A stretch of DNA of 64,000 nt from Zhengella sp020637775 (GTDB taxonomy: Bacteria > Pseudomonadota > Alphaproteobacteria > Rhizobiales > Rhizobiaceae), in contig NZ_JAWKWO010000001.1 of NCBI RefSeq assembly GCF_041397485.1, positions 682,001-746,000 of the forward strand, written 5' to 3'. Under the pieces are notes generated by a model, which saw only the letters and a program-made list of their open reading frames with translations, did not search any database and was not told where the DNA came from. Of this stretch, positions 19,461 through 27,508 are shown piece after piece (within the stretch, counting starts at the first letter, position 1; each line of letters begins with the position of its first letter). The position numbers were made by a program, and so were the translations under genes.

Positions 19461-20579
19461 ATGAGACATACCATCGAGACGACCGGCACGCCATCCGCGG
19501 ATGAGCGCCATTGCTTCGCACGGCGCCTGCTTTCCTGGTACGACCGGCACCACCGGGATCTGCCCTGGCGCATCGCGCCGGCACACGCCGCACGTGGCGA
19601 GAAGCCCGATCCCTACCGTGTCTGGCTTTCGGAGATCATGTTGCAGCAGACCACCGTCCAGGCCGTCAAACCCTATTTCGCCGCCTTTACCGCGCGCTGG
19701 CCCACGGTCACGGCGCTGGCCGGGGCGGAAACCGACGACATCATGAAAGCCTGGGCCGGACTTGGCTACTATTCGCGGGCGCGCAACCTGAAGGCCTGCG
19801 CCGACATGGTCGCCGCGCATCATGGCGGGAAATTTCCGGACACGGCGGCGGGGCTGCGCGCCCTGCCCGGCATTGGCGACTATACCTCGGCGGCCATCGC
19901 CGCCATTGCCTTCAACCGGGCCGAGGCGGTGGTGGACGGCAATGTCGAGCGGGTGATGACGCGCCACCGCGCGATTGCAACCCCCATGCCGGCGGCCAAG
20001 GCGCAGGTGAAGGCCCATCTTGCCGATGACGTGCCGGATGACCGGCCGGGCGATTTCGCCCAGGCGATGATGGATCTGGGCGCGACAATCTGCACGCCGA
20101 AGCGCCCGGCTTGCGTATTGTGCCCGGTGCGCGAGGATTGCGCCGCGCTGATGCGTGGCGAGGATCCGGAAACCTATCCGGTCAAGGCGGCGAAGAAGGC
20201 GCGGCCGGTGCGCCATGGCGCGGCTTTCGTCGCGGTGCGGGCCGATGGCGCGGTGCTGATGGTGCGCCGCCCCGGCAGCGGCCTGCTCGGCGGCATGACC
20301 GGACTGCCGACAACCGGATGGTCGGCGCGCACGGACGGCGAAACCGGGGCGAAGGGCGCACCCTTCGGCGGCGACTGGAAACCGGCCGATGCGATCACCC
20401 ATGTCTTCACCCATTTCGAATTGCGGCTCAGCGTCTGGCGCGCCGACGGGGTGGCGCGGGAGCCGGGCAAGGGGCAATGGTGGTCCGCGCCTGGCGACAT
20501 TGCCGGCGAGGCGTTGCCGACTGTCATGAAAAAGGCATTGGAATCGGCCATACCCGGCATCACGAAACGCAAGCAATGA
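19461..20579 (+). CDS. mutY: A/G-specific adenine DNA glycosylase MutY
   Basis: This 372-residue base-excision enzyme removes adenine mispaired with 8-oxoguanine. The catalytic Glu58 is in WLSEIMLQQTTV, the helix-hairpin-helix LPGIGDYTSAAI is near 135-146 and the catalytic Asp159 is in AVVDGNVERV. The [4Fe-4S] loop has Cys211, Cys218, Cys221 and Cys227 with the expected C-x6-C-x2-C-x5-C spacing. The C-terminal Nudix-like domain (from about 240) recognises 8-oxoG. The ATG at 19461 gives the family's normal N-terminus. The next gene, a HAD hydrolase, starts 7 bases after the stop and is probably in the same transcript. Confidence 0.96.
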   Translation: MRHTIETTGTPSADERHCFARRLLSWYDRHHRDLPWRIAPAHAARGEKPDPYRVWLSEIMLQQTTVQAVKPYFAAFTARWPTVTALAGAETDDIMKAWAGLGYYSRARNLKACADMVAAHHGGKFPDTAAGLRALPGIGDYTSAAIAAIAFNRAEAVVDGNVERVMTRHRAIATPMPAAKAQVKAHLADDVPDDRPGDFAQAMMDLGATICTPKRPACVLCPVREDCAALMRGEDPETYPVKAAKKARPVRHGAAFVAVRADGAVLMVRRPGSGLLGGMTGLPTTGWSARTDGETGAKGAPFGGDWKPADAITHVFTHFELRLSVWRADGVAREPGKGQWWSAPGDIAGEALPTVMKKALESAIPGITKRKQ

Positions 20580-20586
20580 GACCGCC

Positions 20587-21198
20587 ATGCCAAAGATCCG
20601 GCACATCGTCTTCGATATCGGCCGCGTGCTGATCCATTACGATCCCGACCTGCCCTACCGCACCATCATTCCGGACCCGGACAAGCGCGCCTGGTTTTTC
20701 GAGAATGTCTGTACCGGGGCATGGAACGTGGAGCAGGACCGGGGCCGCGGCTGGCGCGAGGCGGAAGCCGAACTGATTGCGATTTACCCGGACTGGGAAA
20801 AGGAAATCCGCGCCTTCCGGGAAAACTGGCATGCCATGGTTCCGCATGCCCTTGACGACACGGTTGCCGTTCTGCGTCAACTCGTCGCCGACGGCCATGA
20901 CGTCACCATGCTGACGAATTTCGCGGCCGACACGTTCGCCGAGGCAAGCCGGCGGTTCGACTTCCTGTCCGAAACACGCGGCGTCACGGTGTCCGGGCTG
21001 ATCGGCGTCATCAAGCCGGATCGCGCCATCTACGACCAGCATGCCAACACGTTCGGCCTTGACCCGGCGGCCAGCCTGTTCATCGACGACAGCCCGAAAA
21101 ACGTGGAAGGGGCGCGGGCGGCAGGCTGGCAGGCGCTGCATTTCACCGGCGCCGGGCCCTTGCGGGCCGATCTCCAGCACCTGGGCGTCGCCATCTGA
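20587..21198 (+). CDS. HAD-superfamily hydrolase (YihX-like)
   Basis: This 203-residue protein has HAD motif I as FDIGRVLIHYD, where the second Asp of the usual DxD is replaced by Gly, as in the YihX and haloacid-dehalogenase-like branch. Motif II is MLTNF, the conserved Lys is in GVIKPDRAIY and motif IV is FIDDSPKN. The cap between motifs I and II is the small helical type. It probably dephosphorylates a small sugar phosphate or nucleotide, but the substrate is unknown. It follows mutY by 7 bases and may be co-transcribed with it. Confidence 0.85.
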   Translation: MPKIRHIVFDIGRVLIHYDPDLPYRTIIPDPDKRAWFFENVCTGAWNVEQDRGRGWREAEAELIAIYPDWEKEIRAFRENWHAMVPHALDDTVAVLRQLVADGHDVTMLTNFAADTFAEASRRFDFLSETRGVTVSGLIGVIKPDRAIYDQHANTFGLDPAASLFIDDSPKNVEGARAAGWQALHFTGAGPLRADLQHLGVAI

Positions 21199-21232
21199 AA
21201 AAAAATCGCCCGGAGCGGGATGCTCCGGGCGA
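21197..21232 (-). terminator. Rho-independent terminator of ccrM
   Basis: A perfect 11-bp stem TCGCCCGGAGC / GCTCCGGGCGA with a 5-base loop is followed, on the minus strand, by a run of T from the AAAAAAAA at 21198-21205. It lies about 62 bases past the ccrM stop and also borders the HAD gene stop. Confidence 0.85.
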
Positions 21233-21293
21233 AGCCGTTCCGCGCGTGACTGGAGGGAAACGGCGGACGTGTTCGCTATGGCGCAAGCGCCGT

Positions 21294-22427
21294 TCAGGCG
21301 CCCGCAGGCGCCATCGCCGCGCGCACTTGCTCGCGCAGCGCATCGATGGGCAGAAGGCGGCCATCCTTCTCGAAATGCCAGAATGTCCAGCCGTTGCAGG
21401 CTTCGAAACCCTGGACCAGCGCGCCCGTGCGGTGGATCGAGCCCTCATGGGCGCCGCAGGCCAGCGTGCCGTCGGCGCGCACCGTCGCCGTCCAGCGCTT
21501 CTTCTGGTCGGTCAGGGTCATGCCCGGCGCGACAAGGCCGGATTCCAGCAGTGACAGGAAAGCCACACGCGGCGCGGCGCGTTTGGGCTGAAGCTGTTTC
21601 AGTTCCGCGCCATCAAGGCGGCGCACGCCGGCAATGCGCGCGGAAGCGGCATCGATATAGGACTGCTCACGCTCGATGCCGACGAAATGGCGGCCAAGCA
21701 TGCGCGCCACGGCGCCCGTCGTGCCGGTGCCGAAAAACGGGTCGAGCACCACGTCGCCCGGTTTCGTCGTCGCGCTGAGAATGCGCGCCAGCAATGCCTC
21801 GGGCTTTTGCGTGGGATGGACCTTGTTGCCCTCTTCGTCCTTCAGCCGTTCGCCGCCATTGCAGATGGGAAACAGCCAGTCGGAGCGCATCTGCACGTCG
21901 TCATTGGCCGCCTTCATGGCCTCGTAGTTGAAGGTATAGCCCTTGGCGCTCTGGTCGCGCGTGGCCCAGATCAGCGTTTCATGGGCATTCTGGAACCGCT
22001 TGCCGCGGAAATTCGGCATCGGGTTGGCCTTGCGCCAGATGACGTCGTTGAGGATCCAGAAGCCCAGGTCCTGCAAGGTCGCGCCGACGCGGAAGATGTT
22101 GTGATAGGAGCCGATGACCCATAGCGTTCCACTGGGCTTGAGCACGCGGCGCGCAGCCAGAAGCCAGGCGCGGGTGAAGGCATCATAGGCCTGGAAACTG
22201 TCAAACTGGTCCCAATGATCGTCCACCGCATCCACACGCGATTGGTCGGGGCGGTGAAGTGCGCCTTCAAGCTGAAGGTTGTAGGGCGGGTCGGCAAAGA
22301 TCATGTCGACCGATTTTTCCGGCAGGCGGTCCAGCGCCGCCACGCAATCGCCCTTCAGGATCGTATCGATCCAGTCGGCTTTGCGCGAGGAGGAAGACAA
22401 GTCATCGACAAGGCGAATAGCGGTCAT
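21294..22427 (-). CDS. ccrM: CcrM-type adenine-N6 DNA methyltransferase (GANTC)
   Basis: This 377-residue solitary methyltransferase methylates adenine in GANTC and is a cell-cycle regulator in alphaproteobacteria. Motif IV DPPY is at residues 46-49 and the SAM-binding DPFFGTGTTG at 229-238. This order (IV before I) is the beta class. The segment VHPTQKPEALL and the C-terminal region (about 275-377, with the TDQKKRWTATVRADG and GWTFWHFEK segments) are typical of CcrM with its C-terminal DNA-binding domain. No restriction partner is nearby. A CtrA-like box lies upstream and a strong terminator downstream. In Caulobacter and Brucella the gene is essential or nearly so and cell-cycle timed. Confidence 0.96.
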   Translation of the reverse strand: MTAIRLVDDLSSSSRKADWIDTILKGDCVAALDRLPEKSVDMIFADPPYNLQLEGALHRPDQSRVDAVDDHWDQFDSFQAYDAFTRAWLLAARRVLKPSGTLWVIGSYHNIFRVGATLQDLGFWILNDVIWRKANPMPNFRGKRFQNAHETLIWATRDQSAKGYTFNYEAMKAANDDVQMRSDWLFPICNGGERLKDEEGNKVHPTQKPEALLARILSATTKPGDVVLDPFFGTGTTGAVARMLGRHFVGIEREQSYIDAASARIAGVRRLDGAELKQLQPKRAAPRVAFLSLLESGLVAPGMTLTDQKKRWTATVRADGTLACGAHEGSIHRTGALVQGFEACNGWTFWHFEKDGRLLPIDALREQVRAAMAPAGA

Positions 22428-22484
22428 GAACGCACCCGGTTACGCATTACGCAGAACAAACTGCGATCATGGTTACCTGTCGTG

Positions 22485-22500
22485 GTGAACATCCGGTTAA
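22485..22500 (-). promoter_or_regulatory. CtrA-like binding site upstream of ccrM
   Basis: On the minus strand the sequence reads TTAA-CCGGATG-TTCAC. This matches the CtrA full-site pattern TTAA-N7-TTAAC except for one base in the right half. It is 58-73 bases upstream of the ccrM ATG, a location consistent with CtrA activation of ccrM in other alphaproteobacteria. Confidence 0.45.
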
Positions 22501-22664
22501 GGCGGCGGACCAAACTGGCTTAAAGTTCCATGGCGGGCGCGCTTGCCCAGCCGTTTGCGCCGCCGGCGCTTGAACGCGGCGGGCCGCATCCCTATAACCC
22601 GGCCTTGCCCGGGCCGAGGCTGCGCCCGGAACGCTGTTTTTCCCGAGCCAGAAACGGACCTGCC

Positions 22665-23354
22665 ATGCCTGCCCCCGATCTCGTGATCTTCGACTGCGAC
22701 GGCGTGCTCGTCGATTCCGAAATCATCGCCGCGCGCGTCGATGCGCAATTGCTCACCGAGGCGGGCTATCCGATCGAAGCCGAAGCGATGGCCGAGCGCT
22801 TCGCCGGCCTCACCTTCACGCAGGCGCTTCAGGAAATCGAGCGGGAAGCGGGCATCGTCTTCCAGCTATCGATGGTCGCGCGGGCCGACAAGATGATCGA
22901 CGACCGGCTGAAGCGGGAACTCAAGGCCATCGAGGGCGCGCGCGAGGCGCTGCTGGCCGCCGGGCCGAAGCGCTGCCTGTGTTCCAATTCGAGCGACGAG
23001 CGCCTGGCGCTTTCGCTGGAGAAGACCGGCCTGGCGCCCTTTGTTGGCGGGCCCGTGTTTTCAGCCAAGAGCCTGGACGGCGTGCGGGAGAAACCGGCAC
23101 CCGACGTCTATCTGCATGCCGCGCGCGAAGCCGGCGCCGATCCGGCCAGGTGTTTCGTGCTGGAGGACAGCGTGCATGGCGTGGCGGGCGCTCGCACGGC
23201 GGGCATGCGCGTCATCGGCTTTACCGGCGGCGCGCACAGCTATCCTGGCCACGGCGACCGGCTGATCGAGGCGGGCGCGGAAACGGTGATCAACCGGCTG
23301 GCCGATTTCGCCGGCATCGTGGCCGCGCTCGGTGAATTCGGAATGCTGGAATAG
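22665..23354 (+). CDS. HAD-superfamily hydrolase (beta-phosphoglucomutase / phosphoglycolate phosphatase-like)
   Basis: This 229-residue enzyme has the classic motif I FDCDGVLVDSE (residues 8-18). A helical cap follows (about 20-90), then motif II CSNSS, a Lys in REKPAPDVYLHAA and motif IV VLEDSVHGVAGA. This is the subgroup containing 6-phosphogluconate phosphatases, beta-phosphoglucomutases and phosphoglycolate phosphatases. The substrate cannot be told from sequence. The ATG at 22665 gives the expected N-terminus. It is divergent from ccrM with a 237-base gap that holds both promoters. Confidence 0.87.
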   Translation: MPAPDLVIFDCDGVLVDSEIIAARVDAQLLTEAGYPIEAEAMAERFAGLTFTQALQEIEREAGIVFQLSMVARADKMIDDRLKRELKAIEGAREALLAAGPKRCLCSNSSDERLALSLEKTGLAPFVGGPVFSAKSLDGVREKPAPDVYLHAAREAGADPARCFVLEDSVHGVAGARTAGMRVIGFTGGAHSYPGHGDRLIEAGAETVINRLADFAGIVAALGEFGMLE

Positions 23355-23380
23355 ACCCGGACAGGCGCCGGGCCAATTGA

Positions 23381-23403
23381 GGACCGGCCGGGACCGGCCG
23401 GCC
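23381..23403. repeat. Tandem 10-mer GC repeat, possible weak terminator
   Basis: GGACCGGCCG occurs twice in direct succession between convergent gene ends. Each unit contains the self-complementary CGGCCG, so the pair can fold into a 6-8 bp hairpin. There is no T tract. Confidence 0.35.
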
Positions 23404-23411
23404 CCGCCACC

Positions 23412-23969
23412 TCATTGCGTGTTGTACGGCCCCTCGTCGTAACCGACGAAAACGAGATAGTTGGGGCCGGACGGGCGCGGCAGGTTGACGCCGGGATCGG
23501 TGAAGATGAATTGCGTGGCGCCGGTCTGGCTGACCTGCACGGTCTGTTCGTGCAACTTCGAATAGAGCACCTTGTCGCCCTCGACGACGGCAACGCGGAT
23601 CGGCATGGTGATCGTTCCGGCAGCCCCCTTCGGACCCGGCACGACACGCCCGGCCGCGCCGACCGTCATGACAAGCCCCTGATCGGCATAGTTGCACGAG
23701 CGCGTGACGCTGCCGATGGAGGCCTGGTAACGCAGCTTGTCCTGCTGTCCCTCGCCACCCTTCTCATAAGAGGAGAAATAGGCCGTGCCTTCACGCAGGC
23801 TGACGCGCGGGCAATAGGCCTCCAGCTCGTCCTGGGTGATCTGCGCGACGGGAGGCTGAGCATCCGTTCCGGAAACGTCCATGGTTCCGGCCGTATCGGA
23901 GGATTGACAGGCCGAGAGGAAGGCCGCGATACCCAAAACCCCGGCCTGATAGAAAAAACGCTTCGACAT
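23412..23969 (-). CDS. Hypothetical lipoprotein, 185 residues
   Basis: The N-terminus MSKRFFYQAGVLGIAAFLSAC is a lipoprotein signal with the lipid-bearing Cys at residue 21, and the following CQSSD has no Asp at +2. The mature part begins with a flexible Ser-, Thr- and Gly-rich stretch. A domain follows with RSCNYADQGLVMTVGAAGRVVPGPKG and GATQFIFTDPGVNLPRP, seen in conserved rhizobial envelope proteins of unknown function. The start at 23969 was chosen because the 40 codons open upstream are Arg- and His-rich and unlikely. It is divergent from thrC with a 137-base gap. Confidence 0.75.
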   Translation of the reverse strand: MSKRFFYQAGVLGIAAFLSACQSSDTAGTMDVSGTDAQPPVAQITQDELEAYCPRVSLREGTAYFSSYEKGGEGQQDKLRYQASIGSVTRSCNYADQGLVMTVGAAGRVVPGPKGAAGTITMPIRVAVVEGDKVLYSKLHEQTVQVSQTGATQFIFTDPGVNLPRPSGPNYLVFVGYDEGPYNTQ

Positions 23970-24106
23970 CACCGGCAAAAACCCTTCAATCACACTTCCA
24001 TGTCGTCGATGACATGCTCTATACCAGCGCCGCAGCGAAATTGCGACAGGGCGCGGCGTGAAGGCCCCGTCCTGCGGCAAGGCGCCCACAGGAAAGGACG
24101 ACAGCG

Positions 24107-25510
24107 GTGACGATGCAATATGTCAGCACGCGGGGCAATGCGCCCGTACTCGGTTTCAGTGACGCGCTGCTGGCCGGCCTGGCCCGCGACGGCGGGCTGT
24201 ATGTGCCTGAGACCTGGCCGCATTTCTCCGCCGACGAGATCCGCGCCATGCGCGGCCTGTCCTATGCCGACCTTGCCATTCGCGTGCTCTGGCCGTTCAC
24301 CGGCGACGAGATCGCCCGTGACGATTTCGAGGCCATCGTGCGAGAAGCCTATGCGACCTTCCGTCACGATGCGGTCTGCCCGATCGTGCAGACGGGCGGC
24401 AACGAATTCGTGCTCGAGCTCTTCCACGGTCCGACGCTGGCCTTCAAGGATGTCGCGATGCAATTGCTTGCGCGGCTGATGGACCATGTGCTCGCCGCGC
24501 GCGGCGAAAGGGCGACCATCGTCGGCGCCACGTCGGGCGACACCGGCGGCGCTGCCATCGACGCCTTTGCCGGGCGCGAGCGCACCGACATCTTCATCCT
24601 GTTTCCCGAGGGGCGCGTCTCGCCCGTGCAGCAGCGCCAGATGACCACGTCGGCGGCGTCGAACGTCCATGCGCTGGCCATCCAGGGCAATTTCGACGAT
24701 TGCCAGAACCAGGTGAAGGCGATGTTCAACCATCATGCCTTCCGCGATTCGATGCAGCTTTCGGGCGTCAATTCCATCAACTGGGCGCGCATCATGGCCC
24801 AGATCGTCTACTATTTCTCATCCGCCCTTTCGCTGGGCGCACCCGACAGACCGGTCAGCTTCACCGTTCCGACGGGCAATTTCGGCGACATTTTCGCCGG
24901 TTATTGCGCCAAGCGCATGGGCCTGCCGGTGGGGCGCCTCATCATCGCCACCAATGACAACGACATCCTTGCGCGCGCGCTGGACAGCGGTCGCTACGAG
25001 ATGCGCGGGGTGCAGGCCACAACATCGCCTTCGATGGACATCCAGATCTCGTCGAATTTCGAGCGCCTTCTGTTCGAGGCGGGGGGACGGGATGCCGGAG
25101 CCGTGCGCGCGGCCATGGACGGGCTGAAGCAATCCGGCGCCTTCGAGATCGCGCCGGACACGCTTCGCGCCATTCGCGCGGAGTTTTCCGCCGGACGTTC
25201 CGGCGAAAGCGAAACCGCAGCGACGATCGCCCATGTGCTGGAAAATTCGGGCTACCTGCTCGACCCGCATTCGGCGGCAGGCATGAAGGTGGCACGCGAA
25301 CACCGCGATCCTGCCGTGCCGATGGTGGTGCTGGCCACTGCCCATCCGGCGAAGTTTCCCGCTGCCGTGGAAGCGGCCAGCGGCGTGATGCCGGCGCTTC
25401 CGGCGTGGCTGTCGGACCTGATGGAACGAAAAGAGGCGTTCACCGTCCTTCCATCGGACCAAAAAATGTTGGAAGATCATGTTAGCCGCCATACCAGGGC
25501 GGCGAACTGA
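24107..25510 (+). CDS. thrC: Threonine synthase
   Basis: This 467-residue PLP enzyme converts O-phosphohomoserine to threonine. It opens with the family's MQYVSTRGNAPVLGFSDALLAGLARDGGLYVPE. The PLP lysine is Lys114 in HGPTLAFKDVAMQLL, and the phosphate-binding loop ATSGDTGGAAIDAF follows near 142. Length fits the longer proteobacterial ThrC class. The GTG at 24107 is favoured over the ATG at 24113 because GGAAAGGA lies eight bases before it. The pathway partner thrB lies about 8 kb away on the other strand. An M16 peptidase gene follows 100 bases downstream, as in other Hyphomicrobiales. Confidence 0.96.
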   Translation: MTMQYVSTRGNAPVLGFSDALLAGLARDGGLYVPETWPHFSADEIRAMRGLSYADLAIRVLWPFTGDEIARDDFEAIVREAYATFRHDAVCPIVQTGGNEFVLELFHGPTLAFKDVAMQLLARLMDHVLAARGERATIVGATSGDTGGAAIDAFAGRERTDIFILFPEGRVSPVQQRQMTTSAASNVHALAIQGNFDDCQNQVKAMFNHHAFRDSMQLSGVNSINWARIMAQIVYYFSSALSLGAPDRPVSFTVPTGNFGDIFAGYCAKRMGLPVGRLIIATNDNDILARALDSGRYEMRGVQATTSPSMDIQISSNFERLLFEAGGRDAGAVRAAMDGLKQSGAFEIAPDTLRAIRAEFSAGRSGESETAATIAHVLENSGYLLDPHSAAGMKVAREHRDPAVPMVVLATAHPAKFPAAVEAASGVMPALPAWLSDLMERKEAFTVLPSDQKMLEDHVSRHTRAAN

Positions 25511-25610
25511 GCCAGCACCGGCGCTTTCGCGGCACGGACTGGCGTAGAAAAACGGATAGGGCATTCGCGGCGCATGGCCGCTGGGAATGGCCTGGGGAGA
25601 AAGGTTCTTC

Positions 25611-26900
25611 ATGGGCGTGGAAGTCAGCCGTCTGTCGAACGGCCTCGTGGTTGCCACCGAAACCATGCCGCATCTGGAAAGCGTCACGCTGGGTGTGTGG
25701 ATCAAGTCCGGCTCGCGCAACGAACGCGACGACGAGCACGGGATTGCCCATCTGCTGGAGCACATGGCCTTCAAGGGGACCGGCAGCCGCTCGGCCCGCC
25801 AGATCGCCACCGACATCGAGGATGTGGGCGGCGAGATCAACGCGGCGACCAGCGTGGAAACCACCTCATTCTACGCACGGGTGCTGAAGGATGACGTGCC
25901 GCTGGCCATCGACATCCTGGCCGACATCCTGACGGATTCGCGTTTCGACCCGCTGGAACTGGAACGCGAGCAACATGTCATCCTGCAGGAAATCGGCGCG
26001 GCGCACGACACACCGGACGACATCGTGTTCGACCGGTTCACCGAGACCGCCTTCCGGCACCAGACCATCGGCCGGTCAATCCTCGGCACGCCGGAAACGG
26101 TGAAGAGCTTCACCTCCGACCGGCTGCGCCATTACATGGAACGCCAATATGGCGCGGACCGCATGATCCTCGTGGCCGCCGGCGGGCTCGACCACGAGAA
26201 ATTCGTTCGCGAGGCGGAGAAGAAATTCGGCCATTTCCGCGCCAAGGCCGCCGCCCCCTTCCCGCCCTATGCCCATTATGTCGGCGGCGACTACCGCGAA
26301 AGCCGTCAACTCATGGACGCGCAGATCCTGCTCGGCTTCGAGGGGCGCGCCTATCATGTGCGCGACTTCTACGCATCGCAGATCCTGTCCTCCATCCTGG
26401 GCGGCGGCATGTCGTCGCGGCTGTTCCAGGAAGTGCGCGAGAACCGCGGGCTTTGCTATTCGGTCTATGCCTTCCACTGGGGCTTTTCCGATACCGGCGT
26501 GTTCGGGGTTCATGCCGCAACGGGCGCCGAGGACATAGCCGAACTCGTGCCGGTGCTGCTGAGCGAATTGCGCAAGGCGGGCGAGAACATCGGGCAGGAC
26601 GAAGTGGACCGGGCGCGGGCGCAATACCGGGCCGCGCTGGCGATGAGCCGGGAGAGCGCAACGAGCCGCGCCAGCCAGATCGCCCGCCAGATGCTGCTGT
26701 TCGGCCGCCCAATCGACAGCGACGAGTTGATGGACCGTCTGTCCAAGATAACGGTCGAACGCCTGACGGATCTCGCACAGCGCCTGTTCGGCGGCATCCA
26801 GCCCACGGTCGCCGCCATCGGCCCGATCGACACGCTGCCGCACTACGAGGCGGTCGCCCACGCGCTCGGTTCCGGTGTCAGCGAACCGCGGCGCCTGGCC
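25611..26900 (+). CDS. M16-family zinc metallopeptidase (mitochondrial processing peptidase-like)
   Basis: This protein of about 430 residues has the inverted zinc motif HLLEH at residues 47-51 and a second Glu in ELEREQHVILQEIG about 75 residues later, as in beta-MPP and PqqL-type peptidases. The second half has SILGGGMSSRLFQEVRENRGLCYSVYAFH, the conserved glycine-rich and Arg/Tyr segments. Rickettsial and rhizobial members are regarded as relatives of the ancestor of mitochondrial MPP. It lacks a signal peptide, so it probably acts in the cytoplasm. I start at MGVEVSRLSNGL (25611); the final codons run to the TGA at about 26904-26906. The acetyltransferase gene starts 11 bases later. Confidence 0.93.
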
Positions 26901-26917
26901 GTCTGATCGCGGGAGCC

Positions 26918-27508
26918 ATGCTCTCGCTGCCCGGATTGCGGCTCTCCGGCCCGGTTCTGGTTCATGGGCGTGTCCTGTTGCGGCCGCCGGCCTATTCCGA
27001 TCATGGCCCCTGGGCCGCGCTACGCGCCGAAAGCCGCACTTTCCTGGCGCCATGGGAGCCCGAATGGCCCCCGGACGACCTGGCAAGACATGCCTGGAAG
27101 GACCGCATGCGCCGGTACCGGGCAGATGTGGCGCAGGGCACGGGGCTGCCCTTCTTCATCTTCATCGATGGCGGCAACGAGCTGGCCGGCGGTATCAATA
27201 TCGGCCATATCCGCCGGGGCGTTTCGCAATCCGGCCAGATCGGCTACTGGATGGGCGCGCGGCATGCCGGGCAAGGCCTCATGCTCGATGCCCTGAATGC
27301 ACTCCTTCCCCATGCTTTCGGCCCTCTCGGCTTGCACCGGCTGGAGGCGGCCTGTATCCCGGACAACAAACGATCGATCGGTGTGCTTGAAAAAGCCGGA
27401 TTTCAGCGCGAAGGACTGCTTCGATCCTATCTGAAGATCGCCGGCCAATGGCGGGACCATTTTCTCTACGCGCGCATCGGCGACGGCGCGAAAACCAACG
27501 GGGCATGA
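26918..27508 (+). CDS. GNAT acetyltransferase, RimJ/RimL type
   Basis: This 196-residue protein has the RimJ-like N-terminus (LRLSGPVLVHGRVLLRPPAYSDHGPWAALRAESRTFLAPWEPEWP). The acetyl-CoA-binding region is GYWMGARHAGQGLMLDALNALLPHAF, and the closing motif is EAACIPDNKRSIGVLEKAGFQREG. Members acetylate the N-termini of ribosomal proteins or other targets; here the target is unknown. It starts 11 bases after the M16 peptidase gene and its TGA overlaps the ATG of the EAL-domain gene (ATGA), so the three genes are translationally linked. Confidence 0.9.
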   Translation: MLSLPGLRLSGPVLVHGRVLLRPPAYSDHGPWAALRAESRTFLAPWEPEWPPDDLARHAWKDRMRRYRADVAQGTGLPFFIFIDGGNELAGGINIGHIRRGVSQSGQIGYWMGARHAGQGLMLDALNALLPHAFGPLGLHRLEAACIPDNKRSIGVLEKAGFQREGLLRSYLKIAGQWRDHFLYARIGDGAKTNGA

